Shown piece after piece: positions 8,460 to 16,236 of a stretch of DNA of 64,000 nucleotides. How positions within the stretch are numbered: position 1 is the first letter of the stretch; each line of letters starts with the position of its first letter. The notes beneath the pieces are model-generated. The model was given only the letters and a program-made list of their open reading frames with translations, ran no database searches and had not been told where the DNA came from. The position numbers and the translations under genes are program-made. The stretch is from Lachnospiraceae bacterium EP-SM-12S-S03 (GTDB lineage Bacteria; Bacillota; Clostridia; Lachnospirales; Lachnospiraceae). The stretch spans positions 1 to 64,000 of the forward strand of contig JAJBSL010000004.1 of NCBI GenBank assembly GCA_020540725.1, in the 5' to 3' direction.

Positions 8460-8532
8460 TGAAGCATCGGGGATTCGAACCCCGGACAACTTGATTAAAA
8501 GTCAAGTGCTCTACCGACTGAGCTAATGCTCC
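8460..8532 (-). tRNA. tRNA-Lys (UUU anticodon)
   Basis: The acceptor GGAGCAT pairs with ATGCTTC with one G-U pair. The anticodon loop is CTTTTAA (TTT) and the T-loop GTTCGAATC is conserved. CCA is not encoded. Confidence 0.95.
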
Positions 8533-8542
8533 GTAAATATAA

Positions 8543-8614
8543 CTGGGCTAGTTGGATTCGAACCAACGAATGCAGGAGTCAAAGTCCTGTGCCTTACCGC
8601 TTGGCGATAGCCCA
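8543..8614 (-). tRNA. tRNA-Gln (UUG anticodon)
   Basis: The acceptor TGGGCTA pairs with TAGCCCA, the U1-A72 pair being typical of bacterial tRNA-Gln. The anticodon loop is CTTTGAC (TTG), with discriminator G. Confidence 0.95.
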
Positions 8615-8621
8615 TTAAAAA

Positions 8622-8695
8622 GGTGGATAGTGGGACTCGAACCCACGATATCCAGAACCACAATCTGGCGCGCTAACCAACTGCACCATACCCAC
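8622..8695 (-). tRNA. tRNA-His (GUG anticodon)
   Basis: The acceptor GTGGGTA pairs with TATCCAC and the discriminator is C. The base before position 1 is G, giving the G-1 typical of tRNA-His. The anticodon loop is TTGTGGT (GTG). Confidence 0.95.
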
Positions 8696-8703
8696 CATAT
8701 AAG

Positions 8704-8777
<74 letters not shown>

Positions 8778-8824
8778 ATACCGCATTCATTGGTCATCTT
8801 AAAACATCTTAATTGCTTTAAGAA

Positions 8825-8895
8825 AGCGGGTGATGGGAATCGAACCCACGTATCTAGCTTGGAAGGCTAGTGTTCTACCATTGAACTACACCCGC
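8825..8895 (-). tRNA. tRNA-Gly (UCC anticodon)
   Basis: The acceptor GCGGGTG pairs with CACCCGC. The anticodon loop is CTTCCAA (TCC), with discriminator T. Confidence 0.95.
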
Positions 8896-8899
8896 AAAG

Positions 8900-8974
8900 T
8901 CGGGGTGACAGGATTCGAACCTGCGGCCTCCTGGTCCCAAACCAGGCGCTCTAGCCAAGCTGAGCCACACCCCG
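8900..8974 (-). tRNA. tRNA-Pro (UGG anticodon)
   Basis: The acceptor CGGGGTG pairs with CACCCCG. The anticodon loop is TTTGGGA (TGG). It is the promoter-proximal gene of the operon Pro-Gly-Arg-His-Gln-Lys-Leu. Confidence 0.95.
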
Positions 8975-8998
8975 TTGTTTATTTGTTTTGTTGTCATC

Positions 8999-9044
8999 TC
9001 CGTGACACAATAGCTATTATATATGCAAGTCACGGAAATGTCAA
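8999..9044 (-). promoter_or_regulatory. Consensus promoter of the tRNA operon with flanking dyad
   Basis: On the minus strand TTGACA (9039-9044), exactly 17 bp and TATAAT (9016-9021) form a full-consensus sigma-A promoter, about 40 bases before tRNA-Pro. An 8-bp inverted repeat, TCCGTGAC (8999-9006) and GTCACGGA (9029-9036), brackets the -10 element and the start site. That is the geometry of an operator. Confidence 0.88.
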
Positions 9045-9110
9045 CAACTTTTTTCATTTTTTTTATTTTTTTATTTTCCCCGCGGAAAATCGCCATTTTT
9101 CGCGATTTTT

Positions 9111-9593
9111 CTACAGATAGTATGTCTCAAAATCTACTTGTCCATCGGATTTGATTTCCATAATCATATAACTTCCTTGCCTTCCAGGCTGTCGCGGGTA
9201 GGAAAGACTCCCCGGATTCAATATCGTGATTTTATCGTCCTGTTCAAAATAAGGTCTGTGTGTATGACCGAACATAACAATATCTGCTCCTCTGGCCAAC
9301 CCTGCCCTTCGAATTTCTTCTGTTCCTACGGACACATAATAATTATGCCCATGAGTCATAAAAATTTTCTTACCTGCAAGTGTAAATTCTCTTTCTTTCT
9401 TAAGAAAACTAAAGAAATCATTGTTCCCTGCTACCATGCACACCGGACATCCTGCTACAGCTTCAATATACTCTTCGCCTCCTTCTACATCTCCGAGGTG
9501 TAAAAGCATATCAATGTCTCCTGCTTGTTCGAGCGCTTTGTCAAAAGCTTCATGCCGGCCGTGTGTATCGCTTATTATCATCACTCTCATCAT
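9111..9593 (-). CDS. YfcE/MJ0936-type phosphodiesterase
   Basis: This 160-residue protein is a compact metallophosphoesterase: I-S-D-T-H-G (residues 7-12), L-G-D-V-E (about 33-37), G-N-N-D (about 56-59), T-H-G-H (about 80-83), F-G-H-T-H (about 108-112) and N-P-G-S. Family enzymes hydrolyse model phosphodiesters with Mn2+. Its ATG overlaps the stop of rdgB (TAAATG), which implies translational coupling. In many Firmicutes this gene sits directly behind the nucleotide-housecleaning gene, as here. Confidence 0.9.
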   Translation of the reverse strand: MMRVMIISDTHGRHEAFDKALEQAGDIDMLLHLGDVEGGEEYIEAVAGCPVCMVAGNNDFFSFLKKEREFTLAGKKIFMTHGHNYYVSVGTEEIRRAGLARGADIVMFGHTHRPYFEQDDKITILNPGSLSYPRQPGRQGSYMIMEIKSDGQVDFETYYL

Positions 9594-10196
9594 TTATCCC
9601 ATCTTCCGTTCAATAATCGGCCGCATAGCACGAAGCGCATTTCCTCTGTGGCTCAGTTCATTTTTCTTGACCGGATCCAGTTCTGCTGTTGTACATCCAT
9701 ATTCCGGCAGGTAGAAAATCGGATCGTAACCAAATCCATTTTCTCCTGCAATTTCATACCCGATACGTCCCTCAATCGTTCCTCTCACTGTTTCTACCGT
9801 TCCATCCGGAAATGCCGCCGCAATAGCACATACAAATCTGGCGGTACGTTTCTCGTCCGGCACTCCATTTAAGCGTTCCAAAAGCATATTATTTTTAATT
9901 GTATAAGAAGTATCCACGCCGGCATAACGTGCGGAGTAAATTCCCGGTTCTTTATTCAGATGATCAATTTCAAGCCCCGAATCATCCGCAAGCACAATGT
10001 CTTCCGGAGAAAGCTCGGCAACTGCTTTTGCCTTAATCATAGCATTCTCTTCAAAGGTACTGCCGTCTTCTACAATATCAATGTCAATCCCCGCTTCTTT
10101 CATAGACACAATTTCCATCCCAAGATCTGCAAGAATCATTCTGATTTCTTTCATCTTATCTTGATTACCTGTTGCAAAAAGAATTCTACTTCCCAT
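9594..10196 (-). CDS. rdgB: XTP/dITP diphosphatase (HAM1/RdgB family)
   Basis: This 200-residue protein begins with the family motif F-A-T-G-N-Q-D-K-M-K-E-I and contains D-D-S-G-L-E-I-D and S-A-R-Y-A-G. Near the end it has G-F-G-Y-D-P-I-F-Y and S-H-R-G-N-A. These make up the HAM1 active site, which hydrolyses the non-canonical nucleotides dITP, XTP and ITP to monophosphates and so keeps them out of DNA and RNA. Its start overlaps the end of the upstream methyltransferase by 11 bp, and its stop touches the phosphoesterase start. The three form one operon. Confidence 0.95.
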   Translation of the reverse strand: MGSRILFATGNQDKMKEIRMILADLGMEIVSMKEAGIDIDIVEDGSTFEENAMIKAKAVAELSPEDIVLADDSGLEIDHLNKEPGIYSARYAGVDTSYTIKNNMLLERLNGVPDEKRTARFVCAIAAAFPDGTVETVRGTIEGRIGYEIAGENGFGYDPIFYLPEYGCTTAELDPVKKNELSHRGNALRAMRPIIERKMG

Positions 10197-11352
10197 CTCG
10201 GTCCTCCTTCTTCTGTCTTGGCGGTTTTGGCCCTAAAAACTGATAAAAGTATGTCTTCAGCATACCATTATAAATCTTGCGGTTTTTATCGGCCTTCCTT
10301 CCAAAATATTTCTCGGTATCTTCATAACTTGTGATCATATAAGCGGACCAGCTATCCAGATTTTTAAAACTATCTCCAAACTCCTTATAAAGCCCCGGAA
10401 GGTTTTCCTTCTCTTCCAGACGTTCTCCATAAGGTGGATTTGTAATAATAAATCCATATTTTTTCGGATGCCGCAGATCCTTCACTGCTCTCTCCTGGAA
10501 ATGGATCAAATGATCCACTCCTGCTTCCCTTGCATTTTCCCTTGCGGCTTTCACAACCGCACCGTCTATATCATATCCCTGAATGTCTACTTCTATATCG
10601 TCATTCACAAGATCATTCGCCTCATTTACCGCATCATACCACGCTTTTTTCGGTATCAGATTTGTCCACTCTTCTGCTATAAAAGAACGGTTCATACCAG
10701 GGGCTATATTAGCAGCGATCATTGCCGCTTCAATAGGAAATGTACCGCTTCCGCAAAACGGATCCACAAGAATTCTGTCCTTTTTCCAAGGGGTCAGCAT
10801 GATCAATGCTGCTGCCAGCGTCTCTGTGATCGGCGCTTTACTCTGCAACTGACGGTATCCTCTCTTATGAAGAGAAACTCCTGAAGTATCAATTCCCACC
10901 GTCACTATGTCTTTCATTAGAAAAACACGAACCGGATAGGATGCTCCGTCTTCTTGAAACCAATCGGCATGATAATGTTCTTTCATACGGTTTACCATAG
11001 CCTTCTTCATGATAGACTGAATGTCCGAAGGACTAAACAACTTGCTCTTCACAGAAGCCGCCTTCGTTATCCAGAATTTCCCGTCTTTCGGAATATACTT
11101 CTCCCACGGAATCTCTTTCGTCTTTTCAAATAGCTCATCAAACGTCACTGCCTTGAAGCTTCCGACTTTCAGAAGCACTCGCTCCGCAGTTCGAAGGAAA
11201 ATGTTGGCACGGCAAATTGCCGCTATATCTCCGTAAAATGAAACTCTCCCGTCTTCCACCGTGGAAATTTCATACCCTAAATCCTGCACTTCTCTTTTGA
11301 GCACTGATTCCAGACCAAAATGACAAGGTGCGATCAACTCTATTTTTTCCAT
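10186..11352 (-). CDS. THUMP-domain class I 23S rRNA methyltransferase (RlmL N-terminal-like, YpsC family)
   Basis: The 388-residue protein has a THUMP RNA-binding region (about residues 45-155), then a Rossmann methyltransferase domain with D-P-F-C-G-S-G-T-F (about 190-198) and the catalytic motif N-P-P-Y-G-E-R-L (about 300-307). This matches COG0116 enzymes that methylate the N2 of a guanine in 23S rRNA. I chose the ATG at 11352 over one at 11430 because GGAGGA is correctly spaced and the upstream residues match no family. It is the first gene of the operon with rdgB and the phosphoesterase. Confidence 0.9.
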   Translation of the reverse strand: MEKIELIAPCHFGLESVLKREVQDLGYEISTVEDGRVSFYGDIAAICRANIFLRTAERVLLKVGSFKAVTFDELFEKTKEIPWEKYIPKDGKFWITKAASVKSKLFSPSDIQSIMKKAMVNRMKEHYHADWFQEDGASYPVRVFLMKDIVTVGIDTSGVSLHKRGYRQLQSKAPITETLAAALIMLTPWKKDRILVDPFCGSGTFPIEAAMIAANIAPGMNRSFIAEEWTNLIPKKAWYDAVNEANDLVNDDIEVDIQGYDIDGAVVKAARENAREAGVDHLIHFQERAVKDLRHPKKYGFIITNPPYGERLEEKENLPGLYKEFGDSFKNLDSWSAYMITSYEDTEKYFGRKADKNRKIYNGMLKTYFYQFLGPKPPRQKKEDRDGK

Positions 11353-11426
11353 ATGTATCCTCCATATTACCCGCTTCCGATTACTTTGGGTTCCTTTTTC
11401 TATATTATTTGAAATCTTCTCAGATG

Positions 11427-11472
11427 TCAAATGGAGACGTAAACTCTTTTCTATGTTTACGTCTCCATTTGA
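11427..11472. terminator. 18-bp perfect terminator hairpin
   Basis: TCAAATGGAGACGTAAAC (11427-11444) pairs perfectly with 11455-11472 across a 10-base loop. It lies just after the stop of the small gene at 11483-11647. On the minus strand the downstream flank is not a clean T-run, so termination strength is uncertain. Confidence 0.75.
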
Positions 11473-11482
11473 TCATTTCTTT

Positions 11483-11647
11483 TTAGTAGTTACTATTCTC
11501 GTTTGCTGAACGTGTGTTTTTGTTAGAAGAACCATTTACATTCTTATTGGATGTTTTGTTTGATGTCTTGTTCTTGCTCTGTTCATCATTCATAGAAGAA
11601 TAAGAGTTTTTGTTGTTCATTTTGTTTGTTGTATTTGTTTTTGCCAT
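11483..11647 (-). CDS. Small Asn/Ser/Lys/Thr-rich protein, candidate spore protein
   Basis: The predicted product is 54 residues, entirely hydrophilic and without aromatic residues apart from two Tyr. It is dominated by Asn, Ser, Lys and Thr in short repeats (S-N-K-T-S-N-K, S-S-N-K-N-T). The ATG at 11647 has a strong GGAGGA site. The gene is preceded by a close match to a forespore sigma-G promoter (11684-11713) and ends at the hairpin at 11427-11472. The composition recalls small acid-soluble spore proteins of the gamma/minor type, but no SASP motif (GPR site) is recognisable. The role is inferred from the promoter and composition only. Confidence 0.6.
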   Translation of the reverse strand: MAKTNTTNKMNNKNSYSSMNDEQSKNKTSNKTSNKNVNGSSNKNTRSANENSNY

Positions 11648-11683
11648 TACTTTGTTCCTCCTGATATTTTTTAGTTGCAAAAC

Positions 11684-11713
11684 TATTATGCCTTTTATTC
11701 AGCATTTTTATAC
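11684..11713 (-). promoter_or_regulatory. Candidate sigma-G (forespore) promoter
   Basis: On the minus strand GTATA (11709-11713), exactly 18 bp and CATAATA (11684-11690) match the sigma-G consensus GHATR-18-CATNHTA at every defined position. The predicted start is about 30 bases before the ATG at 11647. Confidence 0.6.
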
Positions 11714-11749
11714 ACCCAAAACAAACCTTAAGAATTTTTAAAATTTTTC

Positions 11750-11778
11750 TTGATTTTTTTACCAATTTATATTATACT
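11750..11778 (+). promoter_or_regulatory. Sigma-A promoter of the candidate small RNA
   Basis: TTGATT (11750-11755), 17 bp, TATACT (11773-11778). No open reading frame follows on this strand. Confidence 0.55.
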
Positions 11779-11784
11779 AACTGA

Positions 11785-11870
11785 TGTAGAAATTATTTCT
11801 ACAACCCCTTATTAATTATTTATACTCCCCTCGAGATCCCGGTAGCTCCCCTACCGGGATTTCACTTTTC
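11785..11870 (+). ncRNA. Candidate small RNA with C-rich (UCCCC) motifs
   Basis: A good promoter is followed by about 85 bases without coding potential. The segment has a 5' hairpin GTAGAAA-TTA-TTTCTAC (11786-11802), a single-stranded AU-rich stretch and a 10-bp perfect hairpin (11836-11845 with 11851-11860), then TTCACTTTTC. Three C-rich runs occur: ACCCCTT near 11804, CTCCCCTC near 11826 and CTCCCCTA in the last loop. C-rich loops of this kind are used by Firmicutes small RNAs to pair with Shine-Dalgarno sequences. The 3' T-run is imperfect, so the end is uncertain. Confidence 0.45.
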
Positions 11871-11890
11871 AATCAACTAAAACAACTGGA

Positions 11891-11934
11891 AACAGGATTC
11901 CAATGCATAGGGAACATAGCATCGGAATCCTGTT
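11891..11934 (-). terminator. Terminator of the MacB-like ABC operon
   Basis: AACAGGATTCC-A-ATGC pairs with GCAT-C-GGAATCCTGTT, just past the stop codon at 11944. It forms a long stem with one mismatch. Confidence 0.8.
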
Positions 11935-11943
11935 TTTCATTTA

Positions 11944-13338
11944 TTACTCATTTCTAATTGCCGCAAGGGGACTTAATTTCATTGCTCGCAATGCCGGAAA
12001 ATATCCAGCTACCATTCCAACCAATGTTGCAAATCCCAAAGAAATCAAAACAAGCCATACCGGTATATAGGAAATTCCTCCGCTTAATCCTGCCTCAGCG
12101 CCCACACCTGTCACAACTTTATTGATAACAACAGATATGATGATACTGACTATATTTCCTACCACACCACCGATCAGACCAATGAATCCGGCCTCCATCA
12201 AGAACATTTGCTTAATATTCTTCAGATCACATCCAAGAACTTTAATGACCCCAATTTCTCTCGTTCTTTCATAAATCGACATCATCATTGTATTGGCAAT
12301 ACCAATTGCCGCAACAAGAAGGGAAATGGCCCCGATTCCGCCAAGTACCGCCTGGATCATGGCAGATTGCTTCTTCATACTTTCAAGGTATTCCGCATTG
12401 CTTTGCGTCTGGAATCCCATATCACGGATCACCGAAGAAACATCATCCACATTGTTCAGATCATCCACCTTGACTTTTGCCGAATTATATACAAAATAGC
12501 TGTATGGTTTCCCATTTTTCATTGTCGGCTGTCCCGGAATCGCTCTGCCCTTAAATTCCTTTTTCAATACTGTTTTTAAAGTTTCCAGATCACAGTATGT
12601 ATTATATGAAAACTGGTTCCAGTCTTCAATACCTCCTTCTACCACTCCAGATGCTTTCACAGAGTATTTCTTCGCTACCTTCGGAACAGAAGAGGACTCT
12701 TCCTCAGTACCTCCTCCCATAACACCGGAATTTGACTGATAATACGCGTCCTGATCCAGAATTAAAAACAAAGTGTCATGTGCCAGATCAATGTCCGGGA
12801 GTTTGCCGGTATCCCAGTAACCGCCGCTACCGGATTTGTTGGTAAAATTCTGAAGGACCATATTCCCATATACAAGCTCTAAATTGCCGCTATTCTCAGT
12901 TGGAAGCTTCCCTCCTTCTGCCAATGGGATCTCCATCTGCTCCAACGCTTCATGAGACATTCCATACAAATCAACAGAGCCTTGATAACTCCCTTTCAGT
13001 GCCACTGCCTGAACATTCAAAACCGGAGATGCATATACTACATGGTCCAACCCTTTTAGTTGTTCCACAATATCATCTGTAATGAGTTTTTCCTCATCAG
13101 AAGACGATGAAGCTTGGCCCTCCATTCCTCCTATATCTTCTGCAGAAACTTCTATTTCCGTAAGTCCTCCGGACTTTTCAATATCTTCATACATTGATTT
13201 CTGAAGTCCAAGTCCAAGAGAAATCATTACAACAATGGAGGCTGTTCCGATCACGACTCCGAGCACAGTAAGAAATGTCCTAAGTTTTCTTCTCTTAAGG
13301 TTTCCACTACTCATCCTCAGTAAGTCTATCAAGCTCAT
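11944..13338 (-). CDS. MacB-like ABC transporter permease (FtsX domain)
   Basis: The 464-residue protein has an N-terminal transmembrane helix (about 20-45; L-R-T-F-L-T-V-L-G-V-V-I-G), a large extracytoplasmic MacB periplasmic-core-like domain (about 50-325) and three C-terminal helices (about 330-460) containing Y-E-R-T-R-E-I-G-V-I-K-V-L-G, the coupling signature of MacB/FtsX permeases. These mechanotransmission-type transporters move lipids, peptides or antibiotics without classical transport through the membrane. Its start overlaps the end of the exported protein gene by 32 bp. It is the third gene of the operon. Confidence 0.88.
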   Translation of the reverse strand: MSLIDLLRMSSGNLKRRKLRTFLTVLGVVIGTASIVVMISLGLGLQKSMYEDIEKSGGLTEIEVSAEDIGGMEGQASSSSDEEKLITDDIVEQLKGLDHVVYASPVLNVQAVALKGSYQGSVDLYGMSHEALEQMEIPLAEGGKLPTENSGNLELVYGNMVLQNFTNKSGSGGYWDTGKLPDIDLAHDTLFLILDQDAYYQSNSGVMGGGTEEESSSVPKVAKKYSVKASGVVEGGIEDWNQFSYNTYCDLETLKTVLKKEFKGRAIPGQPTMKNGKPYSYFVYNSAKVKVDDLNNVDDVSSVIRDMGFQTQSNAEYLESMKKQSAMIQAVLGGIGAISLLVAAIGIANTMMMSIYERTREIGVIKVLGCDLKNIKQMFLMEAGFIGLIGGVVGNIVSIIISVVINKVVTGVGAEAGLSGGISYIPVWLVLISLGFATLVGMVAGYFPALRAMKLSPLAAIRNE

Positions 13339-14878
13339 CCTCTAAGAATTCCTCCTCTTCTTTCAATGCTTTTTTCTTTTTCCGTTTCTTTATGATCACA
13401 ACAATTACAATTGCCGCCACGATTACCACGCCTATTACGACAGGAATGATTGGGAAGCCCTTTGTTTCTTCTTCCATCATAGAAGGATCATCTGCAACAA
13501 CATCTTCCGGTACCGGCTCTGTTACAAGAAGTGTCAGTTCTTTTTCTGAAGTAGAAACTGTACCGGCTTCATCTTCATAAGTTAAGATGAGCTTCGCTTT
13601 TCCATCTCCTGTTGTCACCTGCTCTCCCGTCACCATTCCGTCAATTGCCGCTGTAGCTCCGGATTCTACGTTTCCAAGGAAAAGTTCTTTTGACTTTAAC
13701 CCTTCTCCTTCAAATTTCGCCTTTACATTATAAAGCTTCACCCGCCCTAAATTGTAAAGGTTACACATGATATTGGTCTCACTGCCTACTTCTACAGTCT
13801 CAGAACTCATCTCAAACTCACTGATTTCAAATCTGGCATCCTGTTTCACCGGAACAGAAATGTTTGCAGCGCTTTCATACTGTCCACCTGCGCCATCTTC
13901 ATACTTCATAGATAATTCAATGCTATACGGCTTCTGAAGCAGATCTGCCTTTGCATTCAGATCAATCGAAATGTCTTTTGTTCCACTTGCCTTGATCTTC
14001 TCCAGGTATACGGCACTTGAACCGGATGATGGCAGGAAAGCAGGCGCAGTTGTATTCTCATCCCCTTCCGAAGGTGCACTGAAGTCAAACAACATATTTT
14101 CTACCGCCGTACTTTTAGATGTATTTTTCAAATGGACGATCAGTTTGAAATTACTTCCTGCTTTTACTTCTGCAGGCTCTGTTGTGAATCCTGTCACAAT
14201 CACGCGAGGTGTATACCCGCTATTGGTACCCGTTCCTTCAGAATTTGTTACAGAACCTCCTCCATCTGTGTAAGAAACCGCCTCCGCACCGATATCTCCG
14301 CTTGGATATACAACATCATTTCCGCCAGATATATTTTGATTCTGATTATTTCCTGCATTTTTATCTGTATCCTTGTCTGTATTTTTGTCCGGAGTTTTAT
14401 CTTCTGTTTTTCCTTCCATTTTCACAAACATACTCTGTTCAAATGTCTTATCCCCATAAGATACATCAAAAATCAGTTTATAATATTTTGTCTCCACATT
14501 CTGCCGTGGTACAACGGAAAAAACAACGTCTGCCGACTCTTTTCCTTTTATGCTGTCTACTTTTTTCTCATAAGATACTTTCTCAATCTCAAAAGGCCAA
14601 TTCTTGATACCGGCTGTTACTCTTGGTGTAATTGTAATATTCTGAATCTCTTCCTCACCGCTATTGTTCAAAGTAAGTTCCAAATTCTTAGACACCCCAT
14701 ACTTAAATGACGGCGTCTTTTCACCTTTTAATTTCAAGCTTAATACTTCTGCGTTCTTTCCTTCTATTTTAATATCCGAAGCCGCTACATCTGCTGCTTT
14801 CGCCTGAAACGGCATTGTACCCGTCAGTGCAAGTGTTGCACACATAGCTACTACCGCCAGTTTTTTAATCTGTCTCAT
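13307..14878 (-). CDS. Exported membrane-anchored protein of the ABC operon (CARDB/S-layer-like beta domains)
   Basis: This 523-residue protein has a signal peptide (residues 1-29, cleavage near Q-A-K-A-A-D). Two immunoglobulin-like, CARDB/COG1361-type regions follow (about 33-155 and 225-455), joined by a low-complexity Asp/Lys/Asn/Gly-rich linker (about 160-220). A C-terminal membrane helix (about 480-500), a poly-lysine stop and an acidic cytoplasmic tail end the protein. Sitting between the ATPase and the permease and overlapping both, it probably plays the adaptor or substrate-capture part that MacA/HlyD-type proteins play elsewhere. That role is inferred from position. Confidence 0.7.
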   Translation of the reverse strand: MRQIKKLAVVAMCATLALTGTMPFQAKAADVAASDIKIEGKNAEVLSLKLKGEKTPSFKYGVSKNLELTLNNSGEEEIQNITITPRVTAGIKNWPFEIEKVSYEKKVDSIKGKESADVVFSVVPRQNVETKYYKLIFDVSYGDKTFEQSMFVKMEGKTEDKTPDKNTDKDTDKNAGNNQNQNISGGNDVVYPSGDIGAEAVSYTDGGGSVTNSEGTGTNSGYTPRVIVTGFTTEPAEVKAGSNFKLIVHLKNTSKSTAVENMLFDFSAPSEGDENTTAPAFLPSSGSSAVYLEKIKASGTKDISIDLNAKADLLQKPYSIELSMKYEDGAGGQYESAANISVPVKQDARFEISEFEMSSETVEVGSETNIMCNLYNLGRVKLYNVKAKFEGEGLKSKELFLGNVESGATAAIDGMVTGEQVTTGDGKAKLILTYEDEAGTVSTSEKELTLLVTEPVPEDVVADDPSMMEEETKGFPIIPVVIGVVIVAAIVIVVIIKKRKKKKALKEEEEFLEDELDRLTEDE

Positions 14879-15578
14879 ATTCGCGTTCCTCCCTCTTGTT
14901 CTCTATTTTTACAATTTCTCCATCCAGAATATGAAATACTCTGTCTGCATAGGATGCAAGTTCATTGTCATGCGTAACCATCACGAGCGTCTTATTCTGT
15001 TTCTTAACTACACTCTTCATCAATTCCATGACTTGCTTTGACGTATTAGAATCGAGATTTCCCGTCGGTTCATCCGCAAATATAATCTGCGGATCAACCA
15101 CAAGCGCCCTTGCCACGCCTACTCGTTGCTGCTGTCCACCTGACATCTGATTTGGCATATGTTTCTTATGTTTCGTCAGTTTCACGAGATCCAACATCTT
15201 GTCCGCTTCTTTCAATCGTTTTTCCTTTGGAACTCCGCGAAATGCCAACGGAAGCGCTACATTTTCCACAGCATTCATGCTTCCGATTAAGTGAAAAGAC
15301 TGAAAAATGAATCCCACATGCTCTCTTCGGAATCTGACAAGTTCATTCTCACTTAGTCCTTCAATGTGCTCTCCTGCAATGACGATTTCCCCTCGTGTCG
15401 GTTTCTCAAGCCCTGCCAGCATATTGAGTAGTGTAGATTTTCCGGAACCGGATTTTCCCACAATCGCACAAAATTCGCCTTCTTGTATAGCAAAGTCCAC
15501 ACCATTCAATGCCCGTACAACATCCTCGCCTACACGATATAGCTTAAAAAGATGTTTCACTTTGATTATATCTCCCAC
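14865..15578 (-). CDS. MacB/LolD-type ABC transporter ATPase
   Basis: This 237-residue ATPase has Walker A G-K-S-G-S-G-K-S-T (about residues 39-47), the signature M-S-G-G-Q-Q-Q-R-V-G-V-A-R-A, Walker B I-I-F-A-D-E-P-T-G-N-L-D and the switch His in V-T-H-D. The T-G-N-L-D form and its size are typical of LolD/MacB/FtsE-type ATPases. It is the first gene of a three-gene operon with the exported protein (14-bp overlap) and the permease. Confidence 0.93.
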   Translation of the reverse strand: MGDIIKVKHLFKLYRVGEDVVRALNGVDFAIQEGEFCAIVGKSGSGKSTLLNMLAGLEKPTRGEIVIAGEHIEGLSENELVRFRREHVGFIFQSFHLIGSMNAVENVALPLAFRGVPKEKRLKEADKMLDLVKLTKHKKHMPNQMSGGQQQRVGVARALVVDPQIIFADEPTGNLDSNTSKQVMELMKSVVKKQNKTLVMVTHDNELASYADRVFHILDGEIVKIENKREEREYETD

Positions 15579-15721
15579 TTCTACTCTCCTTTCCTTCTTT
15601 ATAGCATACTACTTACGGGTATTGTATCATTTAAAAATAACAAATTCCTTGAGATAGTGTTGAAATATCATTAAGTTTTCCTTAAAATTCTTTCAGAAAG
15701 CTGAACCTCTAAAAAAAGGGA

Positions 15722-15764
15722 AAAAGGGGACGTAGTAAAATGACATTTTACTACGTCCCCTTTT
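15722..15764. terminator. 20-bp perfect terminator hairpin
   Basis: 15722-15741 pairs perfectly with 15745-15764 across a 3-base loop, with A- and T-tracts at the ends. It terminates the glnN-DUF1700 transcript on the minus strand. Confidence 0.92.
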
Positions 15765-15765
15765 A

Positions 15766-16221
15766 TCAATTTCTTCTATTTGAAAATATTTTTATGATAA
15801 TCACAATTACAAGTAACGGCCCGATAATCGGCATAAGAAGAGAAATGATTCCGCTTATGATTGAGAAAACAAGGAACAAAACCGCCACAATAGCAACAAG
15901 AAGCAAAATAATCTTCCATTTACTATTAAAATTCCAAACGTGTACACGCCGGTCATTCTCATCTCGTTCCGTCCGTACATAGCCGTCTTCTGCACTTTCA
16001 TAACTTTGATAGCTGCTTTGATTTCCCGGAGTGATGGAAATAGTCTTGGCAATCAGCCACGGATCCCCAAGTTCATCTATCACTTCATTTTCACTACGTC
16101 CCTTTTTCACTTCTTCCTCTATATATCCGGTATAATACCGCACATTTTCTTGTACGTCTGCTTCACTTATATTACTTTTCAGAGCTTCCCGAAGCTCCCG
16201 TATAAATTCACTGCGATTCAT
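15766..16221 (-). CDS. DUF1700/HAAS-domain membrane protein
   Basis: The 151-residue protein has an N-terminal helical domain (about 1-60: R-S-E-F-I-R-E-L, Y-Y-x-x-Y-I-E-E, E-L-G-D-P) characteristic of DUF1700/HAAS proteins. A polar linker follows, then one or two transmembrane helices (about 103-145). Such proteins often pair with PadR regulators in envelope-stress control, but no PadR gene is next to it. It lies 15 bp downstream of glutamine synthetase on the same strand and shares its terminator. Confidence 0.8.
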   Translation of the reverse strand: MNRSEFIRELREALKSNISEADVQENVRYYTGYIEEEVKKGRSENEVIDELGDPWLIAKTISITPGNQSSYQSYESAEDGYVRTERDENDRRVHVWNFNSKWKIILLLVAIVAVLFLVFSIISGIISLLMPIIGPLLVIVIIIKIFSNRRN

Positions 16222-16236
16222 CTTTTCTCACTTTCA

